Source: Aplysia californica (Eukaryota > Mollusca > Gastropoda > Aplysiida > Aplysiidae). From it: a stretch of 64,000 nt of DNA. Of the stretch, positions 12,124 to 27,300 are shown in pieces; within the stretch, counting starts at the first letter, position 1, and every line of letters starts with the position of its first letter. The stretch covers positions 890,998 to 954,997 of the forward strand of contig NW_004797359.1 of NCBI RefSeq assembly GCF_000002075.1. Reading direction: 5' to 3'. The translations under genes were made by a program, and so were the position numbers. The notes beneath the pieces were generated by a model. The model saw only the letters and a program-made list of their open reading frames with translations, was not told the DNA's origin and ran no database searches.

Positions 12124-15100
12124 CTGTTAATGAGATTTACATTGCAAGACATTAGAAAAAAACTCACCAAAAAAGACCTCTCTGACGAAACAACTTCAGA
12201 GGTCCTGAATCAACAACCAAATTTTCTTTATAAGGGGAAAAAATATGCACATAAGTAGGTCTCTTCAGAGTTTGATATAAGTTGGTTCTGCAGGGGATAA
12301 AATAAAAGACCACTGTCTCAAAAATGTGTAGCATTGGACATCTTAATTTTAAGAAAATGTAAGTCTTCCACATGCTTGAAGTACAACACCTTCAAACATA
12401 ATATTTTAAAAAGGATGGCAGAACTTTTTAAAACCAAAAAACATACTCTATCTAAGTGGCGGATCAAGACGGTGGGCACTGGCATAGTAATCCTCTCTAA
12501 ACCCTTCGTAAACACGTTTCTAAATGCAATAAATCTAAACAATTCAAAGCAGACCTGCAATAATAATGTGAAAAGTATTAAGTAAAGATCTATAATTATT
12601 GAAATGGACACATCCCCAACCTGACTTATGGGCTTTCCTCTCATCCTTACCAAATCTCATCTTGACAGTTCATAAGTTTTCTTCCACATCGATAAGTCTG
12701 TGACAAGTAATACTAGAACACAGAGAAAAACTATTATCTGATACAAACACACTTCCACACTAAGACACCTCAAAAGCTTATTAAATACATTTTTACGTAC
12801 TGGCTGACAGCTCTTCATGAAGTTGTCAGTCTTTTATGAAACTAACCTGTGCGGCCAATACCGGCACTGCAGTGGACAATAATGGGAGGACCAAGAGGGT
12901 GGCCGGTCCAGTCCGAGGCCATATCTTTGGTAGCCTTCTCCTGGATGCTTCTCACTCGGAACAGAAAGTCAAGAAACGGAGCGGCAGGAGGCACACCATA
13001 GTCAGGCCAGCTGATGAACTGCAAGTGAGAGATCTGACGGGACTCTCCACTCTGAGAAGGAAAACACAACGAGGATAGTGATGCAAAAAAAATTGTTATT
13101 TGAATCAGAGACACAATGCACAGTTTGAGACTGAAGCCTCCCCAGAGGACAGCTGATACTTTCATCTTTCCCTTTATACCTTAGGGGAGGAAAGAGGGGG
13201 CACTGTGGATGTCGTTTTTTCTTTCTTCTATTCAAACTGCTGACACAAGGGCTCTTTGACACGACCAATTACCACCTGGTAAGGCATTTCACATAAATTA
13301 ACAACAGAACGCAGCTGAAACGCCAACATCAGCAAGACTCACGTTCGTGTTATGAAGCATGAGGACCGTCTCGATAAAGTCCTTGTTCTGCGACATTCCG
13401 TTGTTGTAGACAATGAACTCCTCGAACTGTTCATCTGCCTCCTCCTCATTGGGCCAGTACTGGCCACACTTCATTCGCGACCTCTCTATGGTCCTGTAAA
13501 TACACAAAGTCATTATTTTTACTATTGTGTTGTTAAAATATCACCTGACACTGTTAATACTTCAATATGGTTGGTTTTTCTTAGTTTTTCTATTTATATA
13601 ATAAGACAGTTAATACTTTCAAATATTCCATTCTTCTCTTCTCTCATGCTCTGCTCACACGACTTTGTTATTCTTTTAAATAAAGCATTCTGCATGGCCG
13701 ATATATTATAAATCCCCCTTGATATACGTGAAAGGACGTGGAGTCTCTAAAAATAACCAACTATTATTGTCTCCCAAGGGAAGTCCTTTTGTCACTGATC
13801 AAACCTGATAGACCTATAACTATAGCCTCCAGGATACGTGATCAGTCCCTGTTAAAATAATAATAATGGGAGGGAAAGACGCCTGCAATTTTCAAATAAC
13901 CGACACAGAAACTTTCACCCCAGTCTCTCCTAGTCCCAGTCATCTTACTTGGTAGTCATGACGATGACCTTGGTCTGATTGTGCCACACCATCCGCCAGA
14001 AGTCCACAAATGTTTTTGGTAGGGGGCCTGCATGAGGAGAAGTAAAGGTCACAATACTGAACATTTTTTTACAAACAACAAACAGCAGAACTGTCTAAAT
14101 TTCTACATAACATTCATCCGAAAACACTCTGATGAACTAAAATTACTGGAGGTAACCCACATTGGAATCAACACTCTGACAACATCAACAGCAACAAAAT
14201 GACGGATTGAACGATGGAAAATTTAACAGAAACAAAAAATGTCAACCTTTTCAAGAGAGGGAAAGGAGTCTAGGGTACAGCATTACATAGATATGTAAAT
14301 TAATAATCAGAATGAATTGATAATGAAACAGAGTATAGAAGAGGATATTTATGTCTCTGTTAGTACAAGGCATAAAATACATTTTTTCCAAAGAGGCTCA
14401 TAAAATTATGCTCATGCTACTTTTTCAAACTATTTTAACTGTATTCCTTCTAGGTATAATTTTCTGTCAATCTACTCTACTCATGATACTAAAATCTAGT
14501 TACTCTTTTTTAGCAACACTGAAGTACAGGAGTAATGACATTTCTGATGGTAGTCTGTGATCATCACAGAGTTCAAGAATTGATCGGAGATTATATAGTA
14601 AAAATTATTCAAGACTGTTGTGTGCTTCTCCAGACTCAAGCCAAAATGTACATCAGCTGAGGCCCATGGCCAGTTACAGCTCTATCTATACCTTAAACTA
14701 AGACTTATTGCGTCAGATGGTGAGGCCAATTACAAGTAGGTACCGCAAACTGGCCGAGCGCCCCCGTGACGCACTGTCACGGAGACCAAAACCCATATTT
14801 TTACCCTCCTAAAACACTGTGTGATCATGCATACACACAGACACTTGATATATCAGAAGAAAGAGGAGCTTTTCCTCTTTTTAGAGGTATTATTTATTTG
14901 AATCAACGATTCTATTGACAGCAAATTCTTGTGGGATAAAAGACAACACTATCGAGGTTTTCACCGCAGTGGCCGCATGTTTCGTGCATTGATTTTTAGA
15001 GCGACCTCAGTTGAACAGGAACAGGGAGGGTTTGGTATTAAATACTGCAATCTCATTCGTCGATATTTCAAGATGAGAAAACGCTCTTTCCGGCGATATA

Positions 15101-18100
15101 TTTCTAAAGACTGTCCTTAAGGAATTAATAGAAGAGATTTGCGTGTAAAAACATTCAATGCTATTTTTTTTATGGAACCAGTGATCGGATTGACAACGGA
15201 AATATATCGGCAGAAAGCCCATTCATTACTCTTCAAGAATAACACAGCCATTATACGCAAATAAATACCGGATGCTCCCCATCGGCTCGCAAGCAGGGCA
15301 CCATCGCCCCCGTTTCGTATAATTCTTTCTCATTCCCATCAGCGCGGCCCGGTGCGCAGCCGATAAGCCGGTGGTCGCGAGTGGTGATTTTAACCTCCCC
15401 TTGTATTTCTTGCCATTTTAGTCAAAAAGCCATGTTTAAGTCAATAACTTTCCATCTTCTGGTTATTTGATAGCGCTGAAAAAAAATGGGGCTTGTTCTC
15501 TATGTGCATGGGTGTGTGTTTACAAGTTTTTGTGAATGTCCATTCAAATTTAAGAATGTTGTGACATCTCAAAGTGCAGACATTTCGCAATTTAAAAAAT
15601 ATAGCATTTTTCTTCAACTTCAGACGTTCATAACTTTGTTAAAAATGAAGCTATAGGTATAAATTTGGTATCAAAATGTTAAGAATAATAAATTCTATAA
15701 GGTGGTGCAGTTAACTATGAAATCAAAGGACTTTCAAATTTCAGTTTGTGGTACCTAATTACAAGTTTGGTTCTGGGACAGTCGTGCAATTCTGCCATTC
15801 CACTAAATAGAGTAATGGATATTATTTGCTACTCTTCCTAAAACTTGCATTACGTTTGTACTTTTCATGCCTCAAGGCTGTATATGGAACATAGTAAAAG
15901 GCCAAAATTGTTTCATCTCAGGGTCTTTGTCTTCATGAATGTGTAAAAACTCAAAACAACTAATCTAACCCCCCCCCCCCCCCCCCCCTTAACAAAACAA
16001 GGTTCAAAGCTTGGCAACCTTGAGTGGAAATAAAAGCATTCTTCTGCATGTAGCCATCCACAAAATTGGCATTGATGTAGTCCGAGGTGGGGTCATCATC
16101 TATCAATGGCAAGGTCACACGACTGTGGTCATAGCAGAGAACATCTGTGTATCTGTTCTTTGGTAGATTAGCTTTCAACCTTTGAAACATAAGAGAGATA
16201 CATACATGAAAATCATTAGCACTCACCACTGTATAAAATGAGCTACATGGTACTAAGATAGAAAAATTGTATTGACTACAAGTGACACTTTTCTGAGATA
16301 TTGAAATACCTCCCAAAGTTTCACAAGCACACAGACACAAATGTAAATGTAAGCGGAGAAGTTTGACATAACCATAAACACTTTTACATAATTTATAAGG
16401 CAGACTGCTTAGACTCTGCCAGTCAGGGCCAATCGGGGTTGAGAGGGATAAAATGTCCGGGCAGAAAGATAAAGATACTCAACAAAAATTCCTCCCACAC
16501 AAGAATCAAACTTGTGTCTCCTATGTGCAAGAGAAAAGCACCTAACTACTACACTACAAATGCCAGTACACAGTGACATTTCTCATTACACGTTCACAAG
16601 CATATACAATATACAGGAGAATATGGCTATAGCAGGACTATTAGTTCTTGAAAAAAAAATAACTGTAGGCAAGTTCAAACAAGAGGAATGCAAAGGGAAA
16701 TTACCAAAAAATCACACACTACACGCTCTCCTCTTCTCTTACTATCTTTTTGATCTGGCCTAGGTGTAAGGCTTTGACACATCACTTGTGGAGTGCCTCG
16801 TGTAACGCATCTCTCCGCACCATCTCTCTCTGTACTAACTCACTCATCACTGGACTGTCCAATCACAATGCAGCACCGCTGACTGCCTGTTTGGAGCCCA
16901 CTTGCAGCCCTCCACCCCCACCCCCCAATCCCCTTCCCTCTCGATCTCTCCCGCTGTATCCAAGTTCGGGCCTTTCCTTGCCCAGTTAAACCCGAGCATA
17001 ATTAATTGCGTTTACATAGACAAAAAACGGGGATTCCGGTAAGTTAGAAATGACAAATTTGAGTTTCAGTAAAGTGAAGCACATCCACATAATAATGGTC
17101 ATATCAAGCACGGAAAAAAAAAAGACAGATAAAAACTAAAGAGGAGAAGTAGGACATCAGCAGCATCCTCATGACACCTTGCAGAATTCAATTCTCATTG
17201 GTTTAAGCTGAACTTCGACATCAGTAACAAATTAGTCTAAGAACTGGCACTTGAGAATTTTTTTCAGAATGAAAAAGACCAGAGTACACAATTCGTCACC
17301 AATGACTCAATGAGTCAATTGGCTCACCAATGACTGTGATGAGAAAAAGAACTTTTGTTTTGATAGACTGCACAAGCTGAATGTGACTTTTGATTTTTAA
17401 AGTAAATATGGTTACCTTCCTGCTTCTTTCTCGACAAGCAATGTCTCAGTTTAGTTTTCGTTAGTGTTTTACTCACTTGCAACACAATTTGGTAATATAA
17501 TGCTGAAGATAAAAAGTGTTACTAGATAGTAACATACAAAAAAAAAAGGTGGAGGAGAGATAAGAACGACAGATGTTTGATAGAAAAGAAAGAGCAAACC
17601 ACACCATTGCAACCAGCCAACCATCCACACGTAATATTTATACAATGTCGTGGTACAGAAGGTAAATTCTAAGGGGAGGAAAAAATAACCAAGACCCACC
17701 TGATGGTTACGATGTAAGTCAAATTGAATACTCACTTAGATGTGGTAAACGTTCCAGTTGGGGCTTCCATCTTAATAGACCCATACTCTCCGACCAAACC
17801 CTTGCGCTTAAGAGAGTTCACTTTGTTCAGCAGTTCTTGCACGGTCATGCCATTAGTGTCTGGCATGTGGATAGAATCATCCAGAATGTTTGAGCCAGAG
17901 GAAGGTGGGCGCTTCTTGCGAGGCATTTCCTCTGACAAAGTTTCTGGAGGGGCTTCATTCACAGTGGACAAGTCCGAGCTGTGTTTACGAGATTCCGATG
18001 TTTTGCGTTTCCTGTTCCCCACCTTCTGTCCCTCTCTCTCCTTTGACACCACAGTAGTGCTATCCGGTTTACCACTTTCCTCCTCCATGTCGTCTTCTTT

Positions 18101-21100
18101 TTCCTTCTCTCTATCTTCGTTTGTGTGCTTCTCGTTCACAGTGTCTTTAGAGCTTTCAGAGTCAAAATCACTGATGTGATTGTCAGTGTCGGTGGAGATG
18201 CTACGTGAGATAGAACCACGGTTGGCCCCAGGCCCTGAGAGACGTGAGATGAAGTAGATACAGGGGTCAGGCTGCTGGTTGGTGGCACACTGAAAACACA
18301 GCTGTAGCCAGACCTGATGGCATGGGACCTGTGTGCCACCCAGCTGAATAGGCAGCGTGTCTTTTGGCACGTAGGTGATCAGCTCTGACACACTCACTGT
18401 GTAAACCTGTGGAAAGGGGTTGGCAGAGTGCAAATGAAGAAGCATGAGAAAATAAAATTATCTGCGGCACTATTTACAGTATAAGAGAGAATTCAATAGA
18501 TGGTAACTTTAACTCATTCGCTACGCCGAGCCGTGGAGGGCGGCGCGGCTCAAGTGCCGTCAGTACGCTAAGCTGCCCCCGGCGGCTCGAGAACCGACGT
18601 TCAATTTTAGCTTGGTTTCTATTCCAATCCACATATCCATGTTAAAATAAAGGTCATAATATAATGTTGACTTCCGGGTCAAGGGATTCCGCCGAAAATC
18701 GGAAGTTTTGATTCAGTTTTGAAACACGATTTCGTAGTTTATTCCACTTTGTTTTATCGCGAAGCCCAAATTATAGCCCAGACACCAGTCTTAGTACTTT
18801 TACACAACAAAATGTATCATTATTTTGCTCAGGACTCTTCTTTATAGTATTGATACTATTGGACGCAAATTGCCGGTGCACTGTAATTGAGAAATCAATA
18901 TTTTTGAGTGCTAGATCTAGGCCTTGATCTAAATAGTCAAAAAATTTTTGTCTCCCCAAAATCACTACTTTTTGGTGAAATTACTCCAAAAGTACCACTC
19001 AAGACATGTATAGGTTTATTCCAAATGCAATTATGAATAATTCCATATAAGATACGCATATTTTTTTCTGTTTGTGATCCTTTTTTCAAAATTATTTTAA
19101 GAAATTTTTTTTTCAATATCGGATATTATGATCCAAATGTACAAATATTATGGAATGTATGTAAATAACTGCACATTTTTCAATATTTTCCCGTTCTATA
19201 TACAATTATGGTTATTTTGAAGTATCGTTTGACTAGGAGCAAACATATTTTTTTAGCTTAGATTATAAATTTATTTTCCAATTTTATCCGCATCCGATCA
19301 CAATTGTGTTGCATAACCGCCTCTTACAGGAACCAAAGTTGAAAAATACGCAAATAAATAATGCAGATGTATTCTACAATCCATACTGAAAATGTTGGTA
19401 TGTAATATGTTGATATTTATTTGAATGTATGGCCCCAAAGACCTGTGAACTGCGCACTAGTCATCATCTCATTTCGCCCTCCCGAAAAGAATTCGTCCAC
19501 AAGCTGAAAATAATACGTAGCGAATGAGTTAAAAACATGGCCACGTGTCAATGAACTAAAATAGTTTTACTGCATTGAAACTGACATAAATGATCACTAA
19601 ATAAAACTTTTCATATCAAAAACATATTATTTTAAATACCACCCATATTTCAGAGATCTTTTTTCTGTCATTCTTTTAGTGCATATTTCTGTGTATACAC
19701 AAAGCCCCAAATTTTCAGACAAGAAAACTGGCGTCTAAATATCTGACAAACCATTGCATACCTGCACTTATCTTGACATGTACAAAAACAGCCCAAACAA
19801 TGCTGACTAATGGCAATATGCACATATGATTACTGTTTAAATTGTTGAAATAAAAATAACCTGATTTGCATATATTGTGGCTGAAGGTTTTTCATGAACA
19901 CAGTCACGGCATCACTTTTCGCTAGATTCTGATACTTTTTGTTAACGTGACTTAGCAGCCAACCGGAGCTCCCCGGCTCGGAGTCACGGGGATAATGAGC
20001 CCTGAAGCAACTTTGCCAGTGTCGGTTAAGAAGTTCGCATTTTTGTCTACATTTGAAGTGATATAAATTCTTCCTCATCCCACACAGTAAACCATTGCAC
20101 TGATGTACTAAAAGCTCAATGTCTTGAGATTTATTCTGCATTACAATGGTTAATTTCTGTGCCTTAGTTTTTGTTCTAGACAAGTGTTTGTAGATTACCC
20201 AATTTGTCCTATTTTAGTTACAAATTTAAGAATAAATGATTGTTTATTAAAAAACGGCACGACAGATCTCTCCAAAATCTCAGTTACATTGACTGCGAAA
20301 ATATCATGAGAAATCTTAAATTTGCGCTAGTAGTAATAGTCAAATTATAAGAGAAAAAAGATGGCACATCTGCATTTCTTAAATAAAGGCATTCAGCGTT
20401 AGCTCTTGTTTTACCATTAAACAAGAGGAAGTTACTCTGCGTTTGCTCATGAATCATGCTGTGTCTGAGGCAAACTGTGTACAACTAAGAAAGATATATT
20501 ATGTGATTTTCAATAAAACACAAAACTGTGTAAATACATGGGTAGAGATTAACTTCTTGTATGGAATAAAAAATAATTACAGCTAACACATTCATTCTTA
20601 GTTTTTGTGTCGGAAAATGCGCAGACACTAATGAATGTAAAGAAATCAGAACATTGTCAGTTATTGCAAATGGTTATAAAAACGAAAATAAAAGCTGGAA
20701 AAGTCTGGTGCTGATTCAGTGTCACTGAAAAGCTAGAAATTATTCTTATAATCCGATTACGAGAAGTCATCCCTGTTATTCAGTCAACTTACAAAACCTA
20801 GACTTAGTGTTTTAAGAAAAGTAAGGAATTTCTGGAGTGTAACGGATACTGTTCGTGTATTACATTGTTGATGTATTCTGTATTATGGCACTAAAACAGA
20901 TTTGTACTTTTACATAGAGAGACTTCAGGGTAATTTCTATAAACATTCGAGAAAATATGCGAATATTCACGATTATTTTAGACACATTAAGTTGTACGAG
21001 GGCTGTCCCACGGAAAACCGGAATTTGGCTGTAATTTGAAAACTATTAAATATTTTCACATTCTGTAAACTCACACTTGTAAAACAATCATTTAAGAATT

Positions 21101-23805
21101 TCCCGATTGAGCACCATGAACATCGCACAAACCAAACGAACACAGCAGTTCTACAAAGATGGCTACCCCCTTGGAAAATTGGTCAAAGGTAGAAGTGAGG
21201 TCTGTTATTCGGTTTCTGACCACAAAAGGTCTCAAACCTATAGAAATACACACTGAAATAAAGTCAGTTTACGAGGAGAAAGTAATGGCAAAGTCACAGG
21301 TATATGAGTGGTGTATTAATTTCAAAGCCGGGCATACGTATGTCAATGACAAAGTTCACCAAGGACCTTGTTTTTCTGCCAAAACAGGACAACAAGAGTC
21401 GCGTTAACGAACTCATTCTAACAGACAGGCACCTAAAAATTTGCTAAATTTCCGATTCGCTAGACATTTAAAAATCAACTGTCCATAGGATAGTGTTTGA
21501 TGAGCTGCACTATCGAAAGGTCTCTGCTTTATGGGTCCCAAGAGAGCTGACAGCTGACCATAAGACGCAACATGTTGAAGAGTCTCAGACTTTGTTGAAC
21601 CGTTGTCGCCAAGCTGTCAGGAGAGTCATGAACGCATCTGGAGACCTTCAACAATACGATGAAGCATTCCTGAGAAGCATTATTACAGGTGATAAGACTT
21701 GGATACACCACATGACCCCTGAGATGAAGAGGGATTCAATGGTTTGGAAGAACACATCTTCACCTCCCCCGAAAAAGTTTAAAGTTCAGCCATCTGTGAA
21801 GAAACTCAAGGCCACGGTTTTCTGCGATGCTAAGGGTGTTCTGCTTCTTGACATTCTGGAACCAGGACAAACTGATAATGCTAACAGATACTGCCAGATT
21901 CTTGATAAGTTGAGAGAGGTTGTGCGCCGAAAAAGACAAGGCCGGTTGTCCAGCGGGGTCACAACGGAACGCCACACACCGCAAACGCTACAAAAGACTG
22001 GATCCAAAGGTTCGGCTGGGAAGTTATGCCACACCCCCCTCACAGTCCTGACTTGGCCGCGTCAGATTATCCCATTTATGGACCAATGAAACGCCATATT
22101 TCTGGACAGCGATTCACTGACGACGAAGACCTCGTGGAAGTCGTGAAAGATTGATTGAAATCCCTTAACTTAAAATTCTTCAGGGAGGGTATCTTCTCTC
22201 TGATCCAGCGATGGGGGAAATCCGTCCAGGAGGATGGTGATTACATTGAGAAATAAAGCACATGTTGAGGTATGATGTGTTACATTTTTATTATAATAGG
22301 ACAAAGATTGTTGCTTTTATGGACCTTTTCCGGTTTTCCGTGGGACAGCCCTCATATTTGGAGGAATTACTTCAAAGCGAATTGTGTGCCAGATGGATAA
22401 AGTTGTAAAATTACAGCATTCTATTATATGCGCAGATACCATATTTTCTAAATACCTGCACCAATATTATGTAGTACATGTTCCAAAAACTCAACAGTTT
22501 TTGTCGTGCCGTATCTTTTTATATTGATTTTTTCTTCCATTCACACTTCTCCAAAAAATTTTACAATTTAGCATTGCTGACTTCAGCGTGTCTAACGAAA
22601 TAACCAGACAAGTTACAATGTCCGTTCTTTTTTGAGTCTCAAGAGCAGGGTGTATTAAAAGATAATTACCATAAATACAAGGATACACCTAAATTGTCTG
22701 TTGAAGAGTACCAAAAATTAAGTCAGCCCAGACAGAGCGGTGACAGGGAGCTGACCCCCCCTGACCCTGTGATAAGGGGCTCGGCGAGGAACACCCCCCC
22801 CCCCCCGCTGTAACTAAAATTCCACTGCCGGTGCGCCGTGCAGTAGATAGCTGGGACTCTTTGATTACTGGTACGGCAATAGGTAACCAAAAGCTTGAGG
22901 ATTTGATTGCTTTGTGGACACCTACCCGGTCTCTGAGCTTTTCCTTCACAAATAACCTGAGGATCTTGAACGGAGCTTTGAACCACAAAGGAGCAGTAAC
23001 AATGAGAACTCTCTTCAGCCGCGCTGGGTAGGCACCCTGTTGTGGTGGGCAAAAGGGAGAAAATACACATTTTAAAAAGTTCACTCATGATTTTTTAAAA
23101 AATATTTAGCATGGCAATGATTACGATGAAGCAAATTCTTCATGATATGAGATGGCAATTCTGGTAAATAAAATTACAATCAATTCATTTGAAAATCAAT
23201 TTCCACTGGCATCTATCAGGAAAGGTGTCCTTATTTAGAAGTGAATTCTTAATAATACAATATGAAATTTACCTAACAGATATGACCAGTAGACAATGCT
23301 CTATCTATTTAAATCAATGTTATGCTACGGTCAGGCACAAAAAAAAAACCTTATTAAAAAAAAAACATTGTGAAAACCAGAAAACGTCTGAAAAAGTAAG
23401 TTTCAAATACGGCTTTTGTCTGGCGAACAATATATTTTAAAAATTTTCTCCATATCTTCATAAGCTTACTTCCATTATGAAAAAAAATGTTAATTAAACA
23501 ATACAATTTGACATTATGGTATGAAAAAGACATTAATGAAGAAATAAATACTCTGTGCATAAAAACAAAATATAAAGTCTTACTTTTAACAAATTGAGGA
23601 TTTTAATACTAAGGTCATAGTCAAAGTTGGCATATTTCGATTCTGTCATGTCATAGATGAACACCAGGCCTTGACGTTGAGTCTCAATACTGAAAGAGGA
23701 ACAAGGAAACATCGTCAAAACAGGATTCCCACATAAGTATATGAGTCTTGTATATGACACACTTACCATCTGCTTTCACCTGTAAGTATATGTGTGAAAT
23801 GGTAG

Positions 23806-23838
<33 letters not shown>

Positions 23839-24280
23839 TGTGTGTGAGTGTGTGTGTGTGTGTGTGTGNNNNNNNNNNNNNNNNNNNNNNNNNNNNNNNN
23901 NNNNNNNNNNNNNNNNNNNNNNNNNNNNNNNNNNNNNNNNNNNNNNNNNNNNNNNNNNNNNNNNNNNNAACAATAATAAATACCCTTTGTATAGCGTAAA
24001 TTTCCGCTCAACAGCAGGCGCTATGCGTTTTCCAATCTGTATTATTACCCTAACAGACTTGACAGTATTCTGAAACAATCTCAACTCCCCTTGAAGCTTT
24101 ATAATTTGCAATTTGCCATTTTAAAGCGTTGGAACGCTAGCAAACTCACAGGATCGTTTGCTGCCGATGGCCATGTACTCATTCTCAATTAGTTGAGGTG
24201 ATGAAATTTTATAAAGTGTCTTTCCCAAGGACACAACATAGAACCTGAAGGTCGAACCCCCGAACCTTCAACTTTCACTG

Positions 24281-24362
<82 letters not shown>

Positions 24363-27300
24363 TTTGGCACAGAAGCCTTCATGAATGTACATGAGTATGT
24401 GTAAGTACACCTTCTTAACTCTTTTTATCCTAGCCGTACCCCCACGGACTCTGTACCAGTCCTGAGGCCGCCGCGCCGTATGAGTCTGAAGTCAGTGCAT
24501 ATAGTTTAAAGTGCTATATTTCTTACATTTACTCTAAGGTTTTAAGGAAATTTGGCAGTTATGTTAGAAATTGAATGTAGTTTTTGTAAATGTATGTGGT
24601 TAGGAATTACACCAATTGCACAATGTAGATTTTGAGGTGTATTCCACCCTCGAACTTGACCCTGATTGCCGCGCCCACGACGACCCATTGGATTTTATAG
24701 ATCTAGATCTAGACCTACAAATCGAGCACAAATTCCAGTACTAACCCCTTCACCACTGTTCAATTCTGTTCATTGGAAAATTAAAATATTCAGACAGAGC
24801 TAGCATCGCCGTATTTGCGTATTTTGGTAATTACAAGCAGAACTAGCTTCTTTGACGTGACCGTATCGCTGTTCCGAGTATACTAGTAGCCCGGATAAAA
24901 AGAGTTAAGTCTCTAAAAGGGTTGAGAAAACATGAAGAAAAGGGTACAATGAGACATTTCTCTGATTAAATAAACTGGAGATACTGTGAGAAAAACAATT
25001 CTTAGACATAAAATTTAACAAATCTAGATCAAATTTCGGCTTAAATATTTTGGTAAAAACATAATATCATTGAAATATTATTTCTCAAGCAAGAATCAAT
25101 TTGCTTGCAGAAAAAACAACAAATAGGTAAGAGCTGCTCAGTTGAGGCTTACAGTGAGTAAACACAAAAACAGTGAAAGGAAATAATAGTGACACTCGAA
25201 AGTAGTACATGGAGAAAAGCCTATCAAAATAGTCAATATGTTCCCACTGAGCAAAATACTATATATGTGTACAAATTCAGTTTTTCAGGTCAAAACTACA
25301 TCTGTCTCGAAAACAAGCATCTCTGTATTTAGATAAAGAGGAAAAAGTACCCATAGCACATCAAATGTTTTAAGATTATGACAACAATATCCAACACAAT
25401 AGACCTCTTATAAAGTGAATCTGACTTGACTTCTGACTCTAACCTACCTTCTGTGGAAATATGAAAACACCACCATAAAAAAAGAAAACCTGTAAAAACG
25501 AACCAAGAGAGACGAGAAATGACAATCAGACCTTTCTAAGGCAGCATCTAGCTGGTAGATAAGAGACTTGAGCACCACCTGGTGCGTGGTCTGTGGTGGC
25601 TGATGCAGACGTGCAGAGAATAATGCCACAGCAGCTCCACTGCGGTCACGACCAGGCTGTCGAGATAAAACAACCAATTTATGCATCGACTGCTATTTTG
25701 ACAATAGAGGTATCATTCTACAGCCTTTAATGAGTCCTGGAATGGTTTCCTCTCTTGCTCTACTACTTTCAGGGTTGGTTTGGATGCAAAGTAACTAATT
25801 GAAATAATATATGACCCAACCTTTTACATGTTAGTTAATTACATTGCCTACAAAGAAAAAATTCTAGGTTCTATCTCTTTCATAGTGGATTAATGGTAAG
25901 ATTGGAATAAAAATATTGATCATTGATTGACAAATAACAGACCATAAATTAGTTTCAGCTTAAGAATGAAAAAACTGATGCCATGCTCATTATTCAGAAC
26001 AGCAAAGTTAAAAGATTATCAGAAATCTAAGTCATTATAATAAGGTCATGAAATAGATGCAAAAATAATGTCAATACATATCTTGACTACAGGCAGAAAA
26101 GGGTACTCCTTCATATAATCTTTGCTGTATAGCATATTGAGTATTCATGGTGGAAATGGGCTATTTAAATGCCATCTACTATCATTACTATTGCCTAGAA
26201 TATTTGTGCATTCATCTTTACATATCATATTCTGAAGGTGCCTCTTTAGAAGAAATCTTAACTTATTCAGCCCGCAAATTTTTAACGAATGTAGCATTCA
26301 TTGCTCCTAAGAACTAGACAGCAAGCTTTTCATTATTTTGAGCTTAAAAATTCATAATACCATAGGTTTCAAATTTCAATCGCAACTTAATGTTGTAAAT
26401 TACTCCTGAACTGAGCCACTGCTTTCTAATTGCACTTATTTAAAATGTGAGCATCTGCTCTTCAGTTTAGGTTTACAGCTGCAAGGATAAAAGCAAATGG
26501 GAATCTTGAAAATAGTTATAAGAAGCTCCAGCGGCTGAGTGGTTAGTGAGTTCAGGCTCAACAATAAAGTCAAGCACGTGCTGGCGTCTCAGAGTTTAGA
26601 TGAGTGATCATTAGGTTGTCTTCTTGAGCAACACATGATAAACCTCCCTTGAAAACAGGGTGCTGCAAAGTGGCAATGGTGTGCAGATTGCCTATGTTTG
26701 TGATATTGTGTATAATCATGTATTAACATGCATGAATAAATTATGCATTTCTTCATTTATATGTACATCACCACAAAACAAATTTCCCAAGGATATCGAT
26801 AAAGTGGAATTCATATCTCTTTAATATAATTTTTATTTAGTTGATCTATGTTCCAAAGATGTAGACAGCAAGACTCAAGACTGTCGTCATTAGTCGCAAA
26901 TGAAGAGGCAGTCAAAAGCAATACATAATGGTCTAAATCCAGAGCTCTCCATTGTCATGCTAAAGGTACGCCAGCAGCTTGTAATGAATAAGGCCACACT
27001 GTAAGGAAATTATATTATTTAACGCGTAATATCTAATTACAGTGAGGAATTATTTTCAAGGCATTATAGAATTACATTAAGTAAACAACATGTGACTTAT
27101 CCAAATCAATACTAATAATGAGGATCCATTAAAGTAAAGACACTCACCAATATTGTAAACTTTTCTGTCGACAATTCTTTCTGAAGGTATCGATCGCTTG
27201 GATCTATAGACAACAAATCTTCCTTTTCACGAGTTGACTGAAACAATTCAAGAGAAAAAGACAGCACCATTTAGCTTTGTTCAGAAGAAATGAAGGGAAT

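Noticed and set aside
14929-15120. Arg-rich 63-residue frame inside the hAT-like element
   Set aside because: It shows no transposase motif and does not begin or end at meaningful positions; treated as chance.
26522-26600. tRNA-Ser/Leu-like start GCGGCTGAGTGGTTAGTGAG
   Set aside because: The A-box region looks good, but no proper B box or closing acceptor stem follows, so it is at best a SINE relic and not a tRNA gene.
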